From Streptomyces sp. f51 (GTDB lineage Bacteria > Actinomycetota > Actinomycetes > Streptomycetales > Streptomycetaceae): a stretch of 64,000 nt of DNA. A program made the position numbers and the translations under genes. Below are positions 11,243 to 17,933 of the stretch, piece after piece; within the stretch, counting starts at the first letter, position 1; every line of letters begins with the position of its first letter. The stretch spans positions 5,365,001 to 5,429,000 of the forward strand of contig NZ_CP149798.1 in NCBI RefSeq assembly GCF_037940415.1, written 5' to 3'. The notes below the pieces were generated by a model that worked only from the letters and a program-made list of their open reading frames with translations, did no database searches and had not been told where the DNA came from.

Positions 11243-11319
11243 TCCGACGCCGAGCCCGACGCCGCGCCCGACGCCGAGTCCGAGTCCGACGCCGAGTCCG
11301 ACGCCGAGCCCGAGGTCGT
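11243..11319. repeat. Degenerate 12-bp tandem repeat (TCCGACGCCGAG)
   Basis: About six imperfect copies of the 12-mer TCCGACGCCGAG and shorter TCCGAG units occupy the gap between two divergent genes. In one plus frame it would read as a Pro-Thr-Ser repeat, but no convincing start, stop and ribosome site frame a gene. It is probably a simple-sequence tract. Confidence 0.6.
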
Positions 11320-11427
11320 GTGAGACGGCCGCGGGGCCCGGGGCCGGGGTGCCCGACCGGCTCCCGCGCGACCGCGGAACAGCCGTTCCGATGTCCTGTT
11401 TCGCTCCGGTTCGGGTAGCTTCAAGGC

Positions 11428-12783
11428 ATGAGGGCCGCACGCACCCGAGGACTTCCAGGCCTGTTGGTCGCACTGACGCTCGCGGCCCTGGCGATGGTGT
11501 GGATCCCGGCACCCCGGGCCCACGCCGCCACCGATGTCTCCACCGTCGCGGCGGCCCTGAGGAAGGGCCCCGTCTATGTGGACCCGGCCGCCTCGGGCCA
11601 GCTCTCCGCCTCGGAGGCCGACGCTCTGACCGCCAAGATCGAGAAGGCGGACCGGCCTGTCTTCGTCGCCGTGCTCCCCGCCGGCTTCCCCACCGCGAAC
11701 CTCTTCCAGGACCTGCGCACCGCCACCGGGATCACCGGCCTCTACGCGATCAGACTCGGCGACCGTTTCGACGCCCGCGCCGACTCCGCGGTGATGTCCC
11801 GCTCGGCCGTCCAGAACCTCGTGACCAGCGTCCAGGGCGTCTCGGACGCGAACACCCAGCTGAACGAGTTCACCGACCGCGCTCTCGCCAACATCCACGG
11901 TTCGGCCCCCGAGAGCTGGGGCGGCAGCATGGACAGCAGCAGCGTCCCGACCGGAGCGCTGATCGTGGTCGGCGCGGTGGCCGTCCTCGGCGGCGCGGGC
12001 GCCTACGCGGTCGTGCGCCGCAACCGGCGCCGTGAGCGGGAGGAGCAGCGGGCCGCGCTCGACCGGCTCCGCGTGGTCGTGGACGAGGACATCACCGCCT
12101 TCGGCGAGGAACTGGACCGGCTGGACTTCCACCCGGCGGAGGCCGGCGCCGACGACGCGATGCGCGCGGACTACGAACGCGCGCTGGACGCCTACGAACA
12201 GGCGAAGTCCTTCATGGCCAAGGCCCAGCGGCCGGAGGACGTACGCGGGGTCACCCGGTCGCTGGAGGAGGGCCGCTTCTCGCTCGCCGTGCTCGCGGCG
12301 CGCCGCGAGGGCCGCCCGGTCCCCGAGCGCCGCGCGCCCTGCTTCTTCGACCCCCGCCACGGTCCGTCCGTGACCGACACGGCCTGGACGCCCGCCGGGG
12401 GCGCGCCCCGCGAGGTCCCGGTCTGCAAGGCGGACTGGATGCGTCTGTCCGGCGGTGAGGAACCGGCGGTCCGCGAGGTCGAGACGGACCGCGGGCGCCG
12501 CCCGTACTGGGACGCGGGCCCGGCGTACGGGCCCTGGGCGGGCGGCTATTTCGGCGGCGGAGTGCTGCCGGGCCTGCTCGTCGGGACCGTGCTCGGCAGC
12601 ATGATGGCGAGCCCCGGGTACGGGGCGGCGTACGGCACCGGCTACGGCGACTTCGGCGGCGGCTACGACGGAGGCGATGTCTCCGGCGCGGACTTCGACC
12701 CCGGCGACTTCGGAGGCGGCTTCGGCGACGGCGGGGGCGGCGACTTCGGCGGCGGGGGTGGCGACTTCGGGGGCGGCTTCTGA
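11428..12783 (+). CDS. TPM-domain-like membrane protein with glycine-rich tail
   Basis: A 451-residue membrane protein. Residues 1-33 are a signal sequence (LLVALTLAALAMVWI, ending APRAHA). An extracytoplasmic domain of about 140 residues, similar in style to TPM-domain proteins, is followed by a membrane segment (ALIVVGAVAVLGGAGAYAVV, about 173-192) and a basic stop (RRNRRRE). A charged, probably helical cytoplasmic region comes next. The last ~75 residues are Gly/Tyr/Asp rich (repeats such as GDFGGG), a low-complexity tail seen in several actinobacterial TPM-type proteins. Function unknown. Confidence 0.7.
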   Translation: MRAARTRGLPGLLVALTLAALAMVWIPAPRAHAATDVSTVAAALRKGPVYVDPAASGQLSASEADALTAKIEKADRPVFVAVLPAGFPTANLFQDLRTATGITGLYAIRLGDRFDARADSAVMSRSAVQNLVTSVQGVSDANTQLNEFTDRALANIHGSAPESWGGSMDSSSVPTGALIVVGAVAVLGGAGAYAVVRRNRRREREEQRAALDRLRVVVDEDITAFGEELDRLDFHPAEAGADDAMRADYERALDAYEQAKSFMAKAQRPEDVRGVTRSLEEGRFSLAVLAARREGRPVPERRAPCFFDPRHGPSVTDTAWTPAGGAPREVPVCKADWMRLSGGEEPAVREVETDRGRRPYWDAGPAYGPWAGGYFGGGVLPGLLVGTVLGSMMASPGYGAAYGTGYGDFGGGYDGGDVSGADFDPGDFGGGFGDGGGGDFGGGGGDFGGGF

Positions 12784-12950
12784 GGGTGCGGCGCTCGGCT
12801 CACGAGGGGTGCGGCGCACGGGCTACGAGGGTGCGGCGCACTGGCTACGCGGTGCCGCGCACGGGCTACAAGGGATGCGGCGCACGGCTCACGCGGTGCG
12901 GCGCACAGGCTTCGCGGGGCGCCGCGTACAGCTCACGCGAGGTGCCGTCG
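12784..12950. repeat. Degenerate ~22-bp tandem repeats, about 7 units
   Basis: Directly after the stop of the TPM-like gene run about seven imperfect copies of a 21-23-bp unit with the core GTGCGGCGCACGGGCTACG. Spacing varies by one or two bases, so no single reading frame is preserved. The block lies between convergent genes and ahead of the terminator hairpin at 12965-12999. No gene is supported in it. Confidence 0.75.
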
Positions 12951-12964
12951 TCCGCGCACACGGC

Positions 12965-12999
12965 GGCGCCGGGCACCCCCGTGAGGGGAGCCCGGCGCC
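12965..12999. terminator. Bidirectional terminator
   Basis: GGCGCCGGGC (12965-12974) pairs with GCCCGGCGCC (12990-12999), with an inner CCCC/GGGG stem and a GTGA loop. It separates the TPM-like gene from the convergent yceI gene. Confidence 0.85.
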
Positions 13000-13041
13000 G
13001 GAGAACAGCGTTCGGCGGTGCGGGGGCCGTCGGCCCGCGGC

Positions 13042-13674
13042 TCAGCCGGCGTTCTTGATCGCCGAGATGTCGAAGTTCAGCTTGATCTTGTCGGAGACGA
13101 GGACGCCGCCGGTCTCCAGGGCCGCGTTCCAGGTGAGGCCCCAGTCGGAGCGCAGGATCTCGGCCTTGCCCTCGAAGCCCACGCGCTCGTTGCCGAACGG
13201 GTCCTTCGCGGAGCCGTTGAACTCCAGGTCGATGCTGATCTGCTTGGTGGTGCCGAGGATCTCCAGGTCGCCGGTGATCCGGTAGTCGTCACCGCCGAGG
13301 GCCTCCGCCTTGACGGAGCGGAAGGTCATCGCGGGGAACTCGTCGGTCTTGAAGAAGTCGGCGCTCTTGAGGTGACCGTCGCGGTCGGCGGACCCGGTGT
13401 CGATGCTGTCCATCGTGATGTCGAGCGAGGCCGTGGACCGGGACGGGTCGCCGCCGTCCAGGTGGAGCGTGCCCTCGAAGTCCTTGAACGAGCCCTTGAC
13501 GTTGGTGACCATCGCGTGCCGGGCGACGAAGCCGATCGTCGAGTGGGCCGGGTCGATGGTGTAGTCGCCGGTCAGCGCGGCCAGGTCCGGGCTGACGACG
13601 CCGGTCGTCGCGGTGGCCGTCGCGGCGGCGGAGGTCTCGGTGGTGCCGGTGGTCTTGCGGCCGAAGATGCCCAT
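13042..13674 (-). CDS. YceI-family lipid-binding-like protein
   Basis: A 210-residue YceI-domain protein (lipocalin-like beta barrel that binds isoprenoid lipids in structurally known members). The domain starts at GDYTIDPAHSTIGFVARHAMVTNVKG and ends with KIKLNFDISAIK. Here it has no signal peptide and instead a short N-terminal extension (GIFGRK, Thr/Ala-rich), so it is probably cytoplasmic. I chose ATG 13674 because AAGGAG lies six bases upstream; the open frame continues further upstream without support. The promoter region holds two inverted TTGAA-type sites, typical of control by a MarR-type regulator. Confidence 0.82.
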   Translation of the reverse strand: MGIFGRKTTGTTETSAAATATATTGVVSPDLAALTGDYTIDPAHSTIGFVARHAMVTNVKGSFKDFEGTLHLDGGDPSRSTASLDITMDSIDTGSADRDGHLKSADFFKTDEFPAMTFRSVKAEALGGDDYRITGDLEILGTTKQISIDLEFNGSAKDPFGNERVGFEGKAEILRSDWGLTWNAALETGGVLVSDKIKLNFDISAIKNAG

Positions 13675-13728
13675 CAGATGCTCCTTGGGGGACGGGCCGC
13701 GGTTCCGGGGAGAGCCACGGCGGCGTTC

Positions 13729-13790
13729 TGTTGAATGTTCAACGAGGTCAACGTGGACCACCGTAGACCTATTCCGTTCAACTTTCAACA
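13729..13790 (-). promoter_or_regulatory. yceI promoter with paired operator-like sites
   Basis: Two related 15-bp elements face each other: TGTTGAATGTTCAAC (13729-13743, nearly palindromic) and, on the minus strand, TGTTGAAAGTTGAAC (13776-13790). Read on the minus strand, TTGAAA is followed 17 bases later by TACGGT, a plausible -35/-10 pair for yceI overlapping the distal element. Two operator copies flanking a promoter suggest repression by a dimeric regulator. Confidence 0.5.
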
Positions 13791-13897
13791 GTATCCGTAA
13801 GGTGGAGGGAAGGTGACGCTCGGTGAGGCGTACGCGGCCCCCCGGCACCGGGCCCGGACGCGCGCGGGGGTGCGCGGACCGCTGAACGGGGGGTCGT

Positions 13898-13911
13898 GTC
13901 ACCCCGGTGAC
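13898..13911. promoter_or_regulatory. Perfect palindrome GTCACC-CC-GGTGAC upstream of accB
   Basis: A perfect 14-bp palindrome lies 195 bases upstream of the accB start, in the 431-bp gap between divergent yceI and accB. Outside this site and the yceI promoter the gap shows nothing else I can support, except the accB -10 element. Function as an operator is inferred. Confidence 0.3.
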
Positions 13912-14093
13912 GGCATGGGCCGCTCATGAATGTCGGGTGGCACGCGGCCGAACGGTTTGTGTGACCTCAACAAACCCGAACCCCTCCGGGCAGTCGGATC
14001 GCCTGCATGTGATGGTGGTTCTGTTCAGGGGCACCAGGAAAACGGTCCGAGGACTGTGCAGAGTCGACGGGCCTCTTTCCTTGGCGGACTTCG

Positions 14094-14105
14094 TATGGTC
14101 GCTAC
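14094..14105 (+). promoter_or_regulatory. Probable leaderless accB promoter (-10 TATGGT)
   Basis: TATGGT (14094-14099) ends six bases before the accB ATG at 14106, which would place the transcript start at or next to the A of the start codon. No Shine-Dalgarno sequence is present before the ATG, which agrees with a leaderless mRNA. No good -35 box is seen. Confidence 0.4.
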
Positions 14106-15713
14106 ATGACCGTTTTGGACGAGGCCGACACCGCGAGCACCACGATCCCCACAGGCGAGCCGACGGACGCGCGTGGCCGTGTGGCGGAACTGCACGCCAT
14201 CCGTGCGGAGGCCTTGCGGGGTCCCAGCGAGAAGGCGACCGAGGCGCAGCATGCCAAGGGCAAGCTGACCGCGCGGGAGCGGATCGAGCTGCTGCTGGAC
14301 GCGGGCTCGTTCCAGGAGGTCGAGCAGTTGCGCCGGCACCGGGCGACCGGGTTCGGTCTGGAGGCGAAGAAGCCGTACACCGACGGTGTGATCACCGGGT
14401 GGGGCACGGTCGAGGGCCGGACGGTGTTCGTGTACGCGCACGACTTCCGGATCTTCGGCGGGGCGCTGGGCGAGGCCCACGCGACGAAGATCCACAAGAT
14501 CATGGACATGGCGATCGCGGCGGGTGCGCCGCTGGTGTCGCTGAACGACGGCGCGGGCGCCCGGATCCAGGAGGGCGTCTCCGCCCTGGCCGGTTACGGC
14601 GGGATCTTCCAGCGCAACACCCGCGCCTCGGGTGTGATCCCGCAGATCTCGGTGATGCTGGGCCCGTGTGCGGGCGGCGCGGCCTACAGCCCCGCCCTGA
14701 CGGACTTCGTGTTCATGGTCCGTGAGACCTCGCAGATGTTCATCACCGGACCGGACGTGGTCAAGGCGGTCACCGGCGAGGAGATCACCCAGAACGGTCT
14801 GGGTGGCGCGGACGTGCACGCCGAGACCTCGGGCGTGTGCCACTTCGCCTACGACGACGAGGAGACCTGCATCGCCGAGGTGCGCTACCTCCTGTCGATG
14901 CTCCCGCAGAACAACCGCGAGAACCCGCCGCGCGCCGAGTCCGCCGACCCGGCCGACCGCCGCAGCGAGGTGCTCCTCGACCTGGTCCCGGCCGACGGCA
15001 ACCGCCCGTACGACATGACCAAGGTCATCGAGGAGCTCGTCGACGACGGCGACTACCTGGAGGTCCACGAGCGCTGGGCCCGCAACATCATCTGCGCGCT
15101 GGCCCGCCTCGACGGCCAGGTCGTCGGCATCGTCGCCAACCAGCCGCAGAGCCTCGCGGGTGTCCTCGACATCGAGGCGTCCGAAAAAGCTGCACGCTTT
15201 GTCCAGATGTGTGACGCTTTCAATATCCCGATCATCACGTTGCTGGACGTGCCCGGGTTCCTCCCGGGTGTCGACCAGGAGCACGGCGGGATCATCCGGC
15301 ACGGCGCGAAGCTGCTCTACGCCTACTGCAACGCGACGGTGCCGCGGATCTCGCTCATCCTGCGCAAGGCGTACGGAGGTGCCTACATCGTCATGGACAG
15401 CCAGTCCATCGGGGCCGACCTCACCTACGCCTGGCCGACGAACGAGATCGCCGTGATGGGCGCCGAGGGTGCCGCCAACGTCATCTTCCGCCGTCAGATC
15501 GCCGATGCCGCCGATCCCGAGGCGATGCGCGTCCGCATGGTCAAGGAGTACAAGGCCGAGCTGATGCACCCGTACTACGCCGCCGAGCGCGGGCTGGTCG
15601 ACGACGTCATCGACCCCGCGGAGACCCGCGAGGTCCTGATCAAGTCGCTCGCGATGCTGCACACCAAGCACGCGGACCTGCCCTCCCGCAAGCACGGCAA
15701 CCCCCCGCAGTAA
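14106..15713 (+). CDS. accB: Acyl-CoA carboxylase beta (carboxyltransferase) subunit
   Basis: A 535-residue carboxyltransferase subunit of acetyl/propionyl-CoA carboxylase, with both crotonase-like halves: DGAGARIQEGV and GPCAGGAAYSPAL in the N half, VPGFLPGVDQEHGGIIRHGA and RKAYGGAYIVMDSQ in the C half. The residue that sets substrate range in Streptomyces (Ile in AccB, Asp in PccB) is Ile428 here, in GGAYIVM, so broad acetyl- to butyryl-CoA activity is expected. It transfers CO2 from a biotinylated alpha subunit encoded elsewhere, giving malonyl- or methylmalonyl-CoA for fatty acids and polyketides. accE follows after 57 bases. Confidence 0.93.
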   Translation: MTVLDEADTASTTIPTGEPTDARGRVAELHAIRAEALRGPSEKATEAQHAKGKLTARERIELLLDAGSFQEVEQLRRHRATGFGLEAKKPYTDGVITGWGTVEGRTVFVYAHDFRIFGGALGEAHATKIHKIMDMAIAAGAPLVSLNDGAGARIQEGVSALAGYGGIFQRNTRASGVIPQISVMLGPCAGGAAYSPALTDFVFMVRETSQMFITGPDVVKAVTGEEITQNGLGGADVHAETSGVCHFAYDDEETCIAEVRYLLSMLPQNNRENPPRAESADPADRRSEVLLDLVPADGNRPYDMTKVIEELVDDGDYLEVHERWARNIICALARLDGQVVGIVANQPQSLAGVLDIEASEKAARFVQMCDAFNIPIITLLDVPGFLPGVDQEHGGIIRHGAKLLYAYCNATVPRISLILRKAYGGAYIVMDSQSIGADLTYAWPTNEIAVMGAEGAANVIFRRQIADAADPEAMRVRMVKEYKAELMHPYYAAERGLVDDVIDPAETREVLIKSLAMLHTKHADLPSRKHGNPPQ

Positions 15714-15770
15714 CCCGGCGGATTCTCCGCGGTACCCCCGCGGAAACCTCTCTCCTGGAGACTGAAACCT

Positions 15771-15965
15771 ATGAGCAACGCTGACATCCGCGTCGAGAAG
15801 GGCCATGCCGAGCCCGAGGAGGTCGCCGCCATCACGGCGATCCTCCTGGCCCGTGCCGCCTCCGCTCCCACAGATGCCGCCTCCTCCCACCGCCCCCACC
15901 GCAAGGCCGGCTGGCGCCGGCTGGAGCGCGAGCCCGGCTTCCGGGCGCCGCACAGCTGGCACTGA
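15771..15965 (+). CDS. accE: Acyl-CoA carboxylase epsilon subunit
   Basis: A 64-residue protein of the actinobacterial epsilon family. The N-terminal VEKGHAEPEEVAAITAILLA is the conserved helix and the C-terminal GWRRLEREPGFRAPHSWH is also characteristic. Epsilon subunits bind and activate the alpha-beta carboxylase complex. A CTGGAG ribosome site is upstream, and it shares the accB transcript. Confidence 0.9.
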   Translation: MSNADIRVEKGHAEPEEVAAITAILLARAASAPTDAASSHRPHRKAGWRRLEREPGFRAPHSWH

Positions 15966-15979
15966 GACTCCGACGCCGA

Positions 15980-16011
15980 CAGCCCCGCCCTCCCGACGGA
16001 GAGCGGGGCTG
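15980..16011 (+). terminator. accBE terminator
   Basis: CAGCCCCGC (15980-15988) pairs with GCGGGGCTG (16003-16011) just after accE. Confidence 0.8.
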
Positions 16012-16167
16012 CGGTGTGTCCGGAGGCCCGTGGGCGCCCTCCAGGGCCAACTGGGCGCTCTTCCATGGATATTCGGGCAGCCCCTGTCTGCCTCGCGTCC
16101 AACGGGGCCGTATGGGGCGCCAGTTGAGCCCGGCGCTCCCGTATGCGCGTACCGCACGCGTGTGTTC

Positions 16168-16247
16168 GGGCCCGAGGCACCCTCGGGCCCACGGACGCAC
16201 GACGGCCCCTGTCTCTCCGGGCGGAGAAGCAGGGGCCGTCGTCGTGC
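16168..16247 (-). terminator. Double terminator of the first conservon
   Basis: Two strong hairpins follow the cvnD stop on the minus strand. 16197-16247 pairs GCACGACGGCCCCTG with CAGGGGCCGTCGTCGTGC, and 16168-16190 is a perfect 10-bp stem with a three-base loop. Between 15966 and 16259 there is otherwise only the accBE terminator. Confidence 0.8.
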
Positions 16248-16259
16248 GAGCGGGTGACG

Positions 16260-16841
16260 CTAGCGCAGGCGCGCCATGAGGGCGTGCTCGACCAGCGTGA
16301 TGAGCGCCGACTTGGCGTCCGCGCGGTGACGGGCGTCCGTCGTGATGATCGGGGCGTCCGGGCCGATCTGAAGGGCCTCGCGGACTTCCTCCGGGTTGTA
16401 CGGCTGGTTGCCGTCGAAGCCGTTGAGGGCGATCACGAACGGCAGGCCGCTGTTCTCGAAGTAGTCGACCGCCGGGAAGCAGTCGGCGAGACGCCGGGTG
16501 TCCACCAGGACGATCGCGCCGATGGCGCCGCGGACCAGGTCGTCCCACATGAACCAGAAGCGGTCCTGACCCGGCGTACCGAAGAGGTACAGAATCAGGT
16601 CCTGGTCGAGGGTGATACGGCCGAAGTCCATGGCGACGGTCGTCGTCGTCTTGTCTCCGGTGTGCGTGAGGTCGTCGATGCCCGCCGAAGCGGACGTCAT
16701 GACGGCCTCGGTGCGCAGCGGGTTGATCTCCGAGACGGCGCCGACGAACGTGGTCTTGCCCACGCCGAAGCCGCCCGCCACCACGATCTTCGCGGACGTG
16801 GTGGAGCGGGAAGGCCCTCCGCTAGAGCTTGCGAAGTCCAC
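16260..16841 (-). CDS. cvnD: Conservon Ras-like GTPase (CvnD), first copy
   Basis: A 193-residue small GTPase of the conservon/MglA-like type. Visible motifs: P-loop GGFGVGKTT (about 23-31), switch region FGTPGQDRFWF (G3), DTRRL, and ALNGFDG where G4 has lost the standard NKxD. Conservon GTPases act with CvnA-C in a membrane-associated, GPCR-like sensory complex. GTG 16841 is the start, overlapping the end of cvnC by 20 bases. The protein is nearly identical to the copy at 21510-22085 except at the two ends. Confidence 0.92.
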   Translation of the reverse strand: MDFASSSGGPSRSTTSAKIVVAGGFGVGKTTFVGAVSEINPLRTEAVMTSASAGIDDLTHTGDKTTTTVAMDFGRITLDQDLILYLFGTPGQDRFWFMWDDLVRGAIGAIVLVDTRRLADCFPAVDYFENSGLPFVIALNGFDGNQPYNPEEVREALQIGPDAPIITTDARHRADAKSALITLVEHALMARLR

Positions 16842-17415
16842 TGAGCACCCTTTCGAGCAATGTCACGGCTGGCTGGCCGCCGGCGCTCTCGTCGCCGCCC
16901 GGCTGATGAATGGCGACCAGGCCCGCCTCCGCCAAGTCGGCGACGAGGATCCTGGCCACACCGAGAGGGATGGTCAGCAGGGCCGAGATCTCGGCCACCG
17001 ACTTGATCTCACGGCAGAGGTTGCAGATGCGCTGATGCTCGGGCAACTGGCCCTGCATCTGGTGCGGCTGCGCGGTGGTGTGCACCAGTGCCTCGATGGC
17101 GAGCTGGTAGCGGGGCCTGGTGCGGCCACCCGTCATGGCGTAGGGACGCACCAGGGGGTTGTTGGACGACCCGGCGGGCGCCGCCTCGGGAGAACGTCGC
17201 TGCGGCTGCACGGGCTGGATGCGCGGCGCCGGCGGCTGGTCGTACGGGGACGGCCCGGGGCCCTGGGGACCCTGGGGCGCGTACGGCTGCCGTCGCTGGT
17301 GGGGTGCGGAGGGAGGAAAGTTGTACCGGTTCGGGTCGCCTGAACCGTCGCCCTGCCCCTGGCCGGGGCCGTACGACCAATTGCCCGAAGACGAACCGCC
17401 TGGGGGTGTTACCAC
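16822..17415 (-). CDS. cvnC: Conservon DUF742 protein (CvnC), first copy, Pro-rich N-terminus
   Basis: A 197-residue DUF742 protein. The conserved winged-helix-like domain covers roughly the last 110 residues (LVRPYAMTGGRTRP, HQRICNLCREIKSVAEISAL, LGVARILVADLAE, VTLLERVLSGLRKL). The first ~85 residues are a Gly/Pro/Gln-rich disordered extension absent from the second copy. I chose GTG 17415 because GGAGGAGAG lies just upstream; the frame is open further 5'. It acts with CvnA, B and D in the conservon complex. Confidence 0.9.
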   Translation of the reverse strand: MVTPPGGSSSGNWSYGPGQGQGDGSGDPNRYNFPPSAPHQRRQPYAPQGPQGPGPSPYDQPPAPRIQPVQPQRRSPEAAPAGSSNNPLVRPYAMTGGRTRPRYQLAIEALVHTTAQPHQMQGQLPEHQRICNLCREIKSVAEISALLTIPLGVARILVADLAEAGLVAIHQPGGDESAGGQPAVTLLERVLSGLRKL

Positions 17416-17509
17416 TCTCTCTCCTCCTCCGACTGTGCCGGGCACCCAACGCTGGGACCGCGTCCCGAAACCTTACGGCCCCGGGACGACAATTCGCACC
17501 GTCTGTCTA

Positions 17510-17932
17510 TTAGTTGAGAAGGCTGCCCTGGAGCTCCGCACGAAGGTCCGGAGTGAGAACCGTGCCCGCACGGTCCACCAGAAGCGCCATCTCGTACCCA
17601 ATGAGACCGATGTCCGCCTCAGGGTGTGCGAGTACTGCGAGGGAAGAACCATCCGAAACGGACATGAGGAAGAGGAATCCTCGCTCCATCTCCACAACGG
17701 TCTGGTTCACGTGGCCGCCCTCGAAGATACGGGACGCGCCCGCGGTCAAGGAGGTCAGACCGGACGCGACGGCGGCGAGCTGGTCGGCGCGGTCGCGGGG
17801 AAAGCCTTCGGACATAGCCAGAAGGAGTCCATCGGCGGAGACCACCACTGTGTGCGACACACCGGGGGTGTTGTCCACGAAGTTGGTGATCAACCAGTTC
17901 AGGTTCTGTGCCGCCTGGCTCATCGGGCTCAC
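17510..17932 (-). CDS. cvnB: Conservon roadblock/LC7 protein (CvnB), first copy
   Basis: A 140-residue roadblock/LC7-domain protein, the likely regulator (GAP-like) of the CvnD GTPase. The domain spans nearly the whole protein (LNWLITNFVDNTPGVSHTVV, DRADQLAAVASGLTSL). GTG 17932 is chosen since GGAG is seven bases upstream; an internal ATG at 17923 is too far from it. The start lies one base from the cvnA stop, so translation is coupled. 94 bases separate it from cvnC. Confidence 0.92.
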   Translation of the reverse strand: MSPMSQAAQNLNWLITNFVDNTPGVSHTVVVSADGLLLAMSEGFPRDRADQLAAVASGLTSLTAGASRIFEGGHVNQTVVEMERGFLFLMSVSDGSSLAVLAHPEADIGLIGYEMALLVDRAGTVLTPDLRAELQGSLLN

Positions 17933-17933
17933 A

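Noticed and set aside
12786..13058. Open frame over the 22-bp repeats
   Set aside because: The repeat length is not a multiple of three and the frame has no ribosome site; translation would give an irregular Arg/Ala/Gly-rich product.
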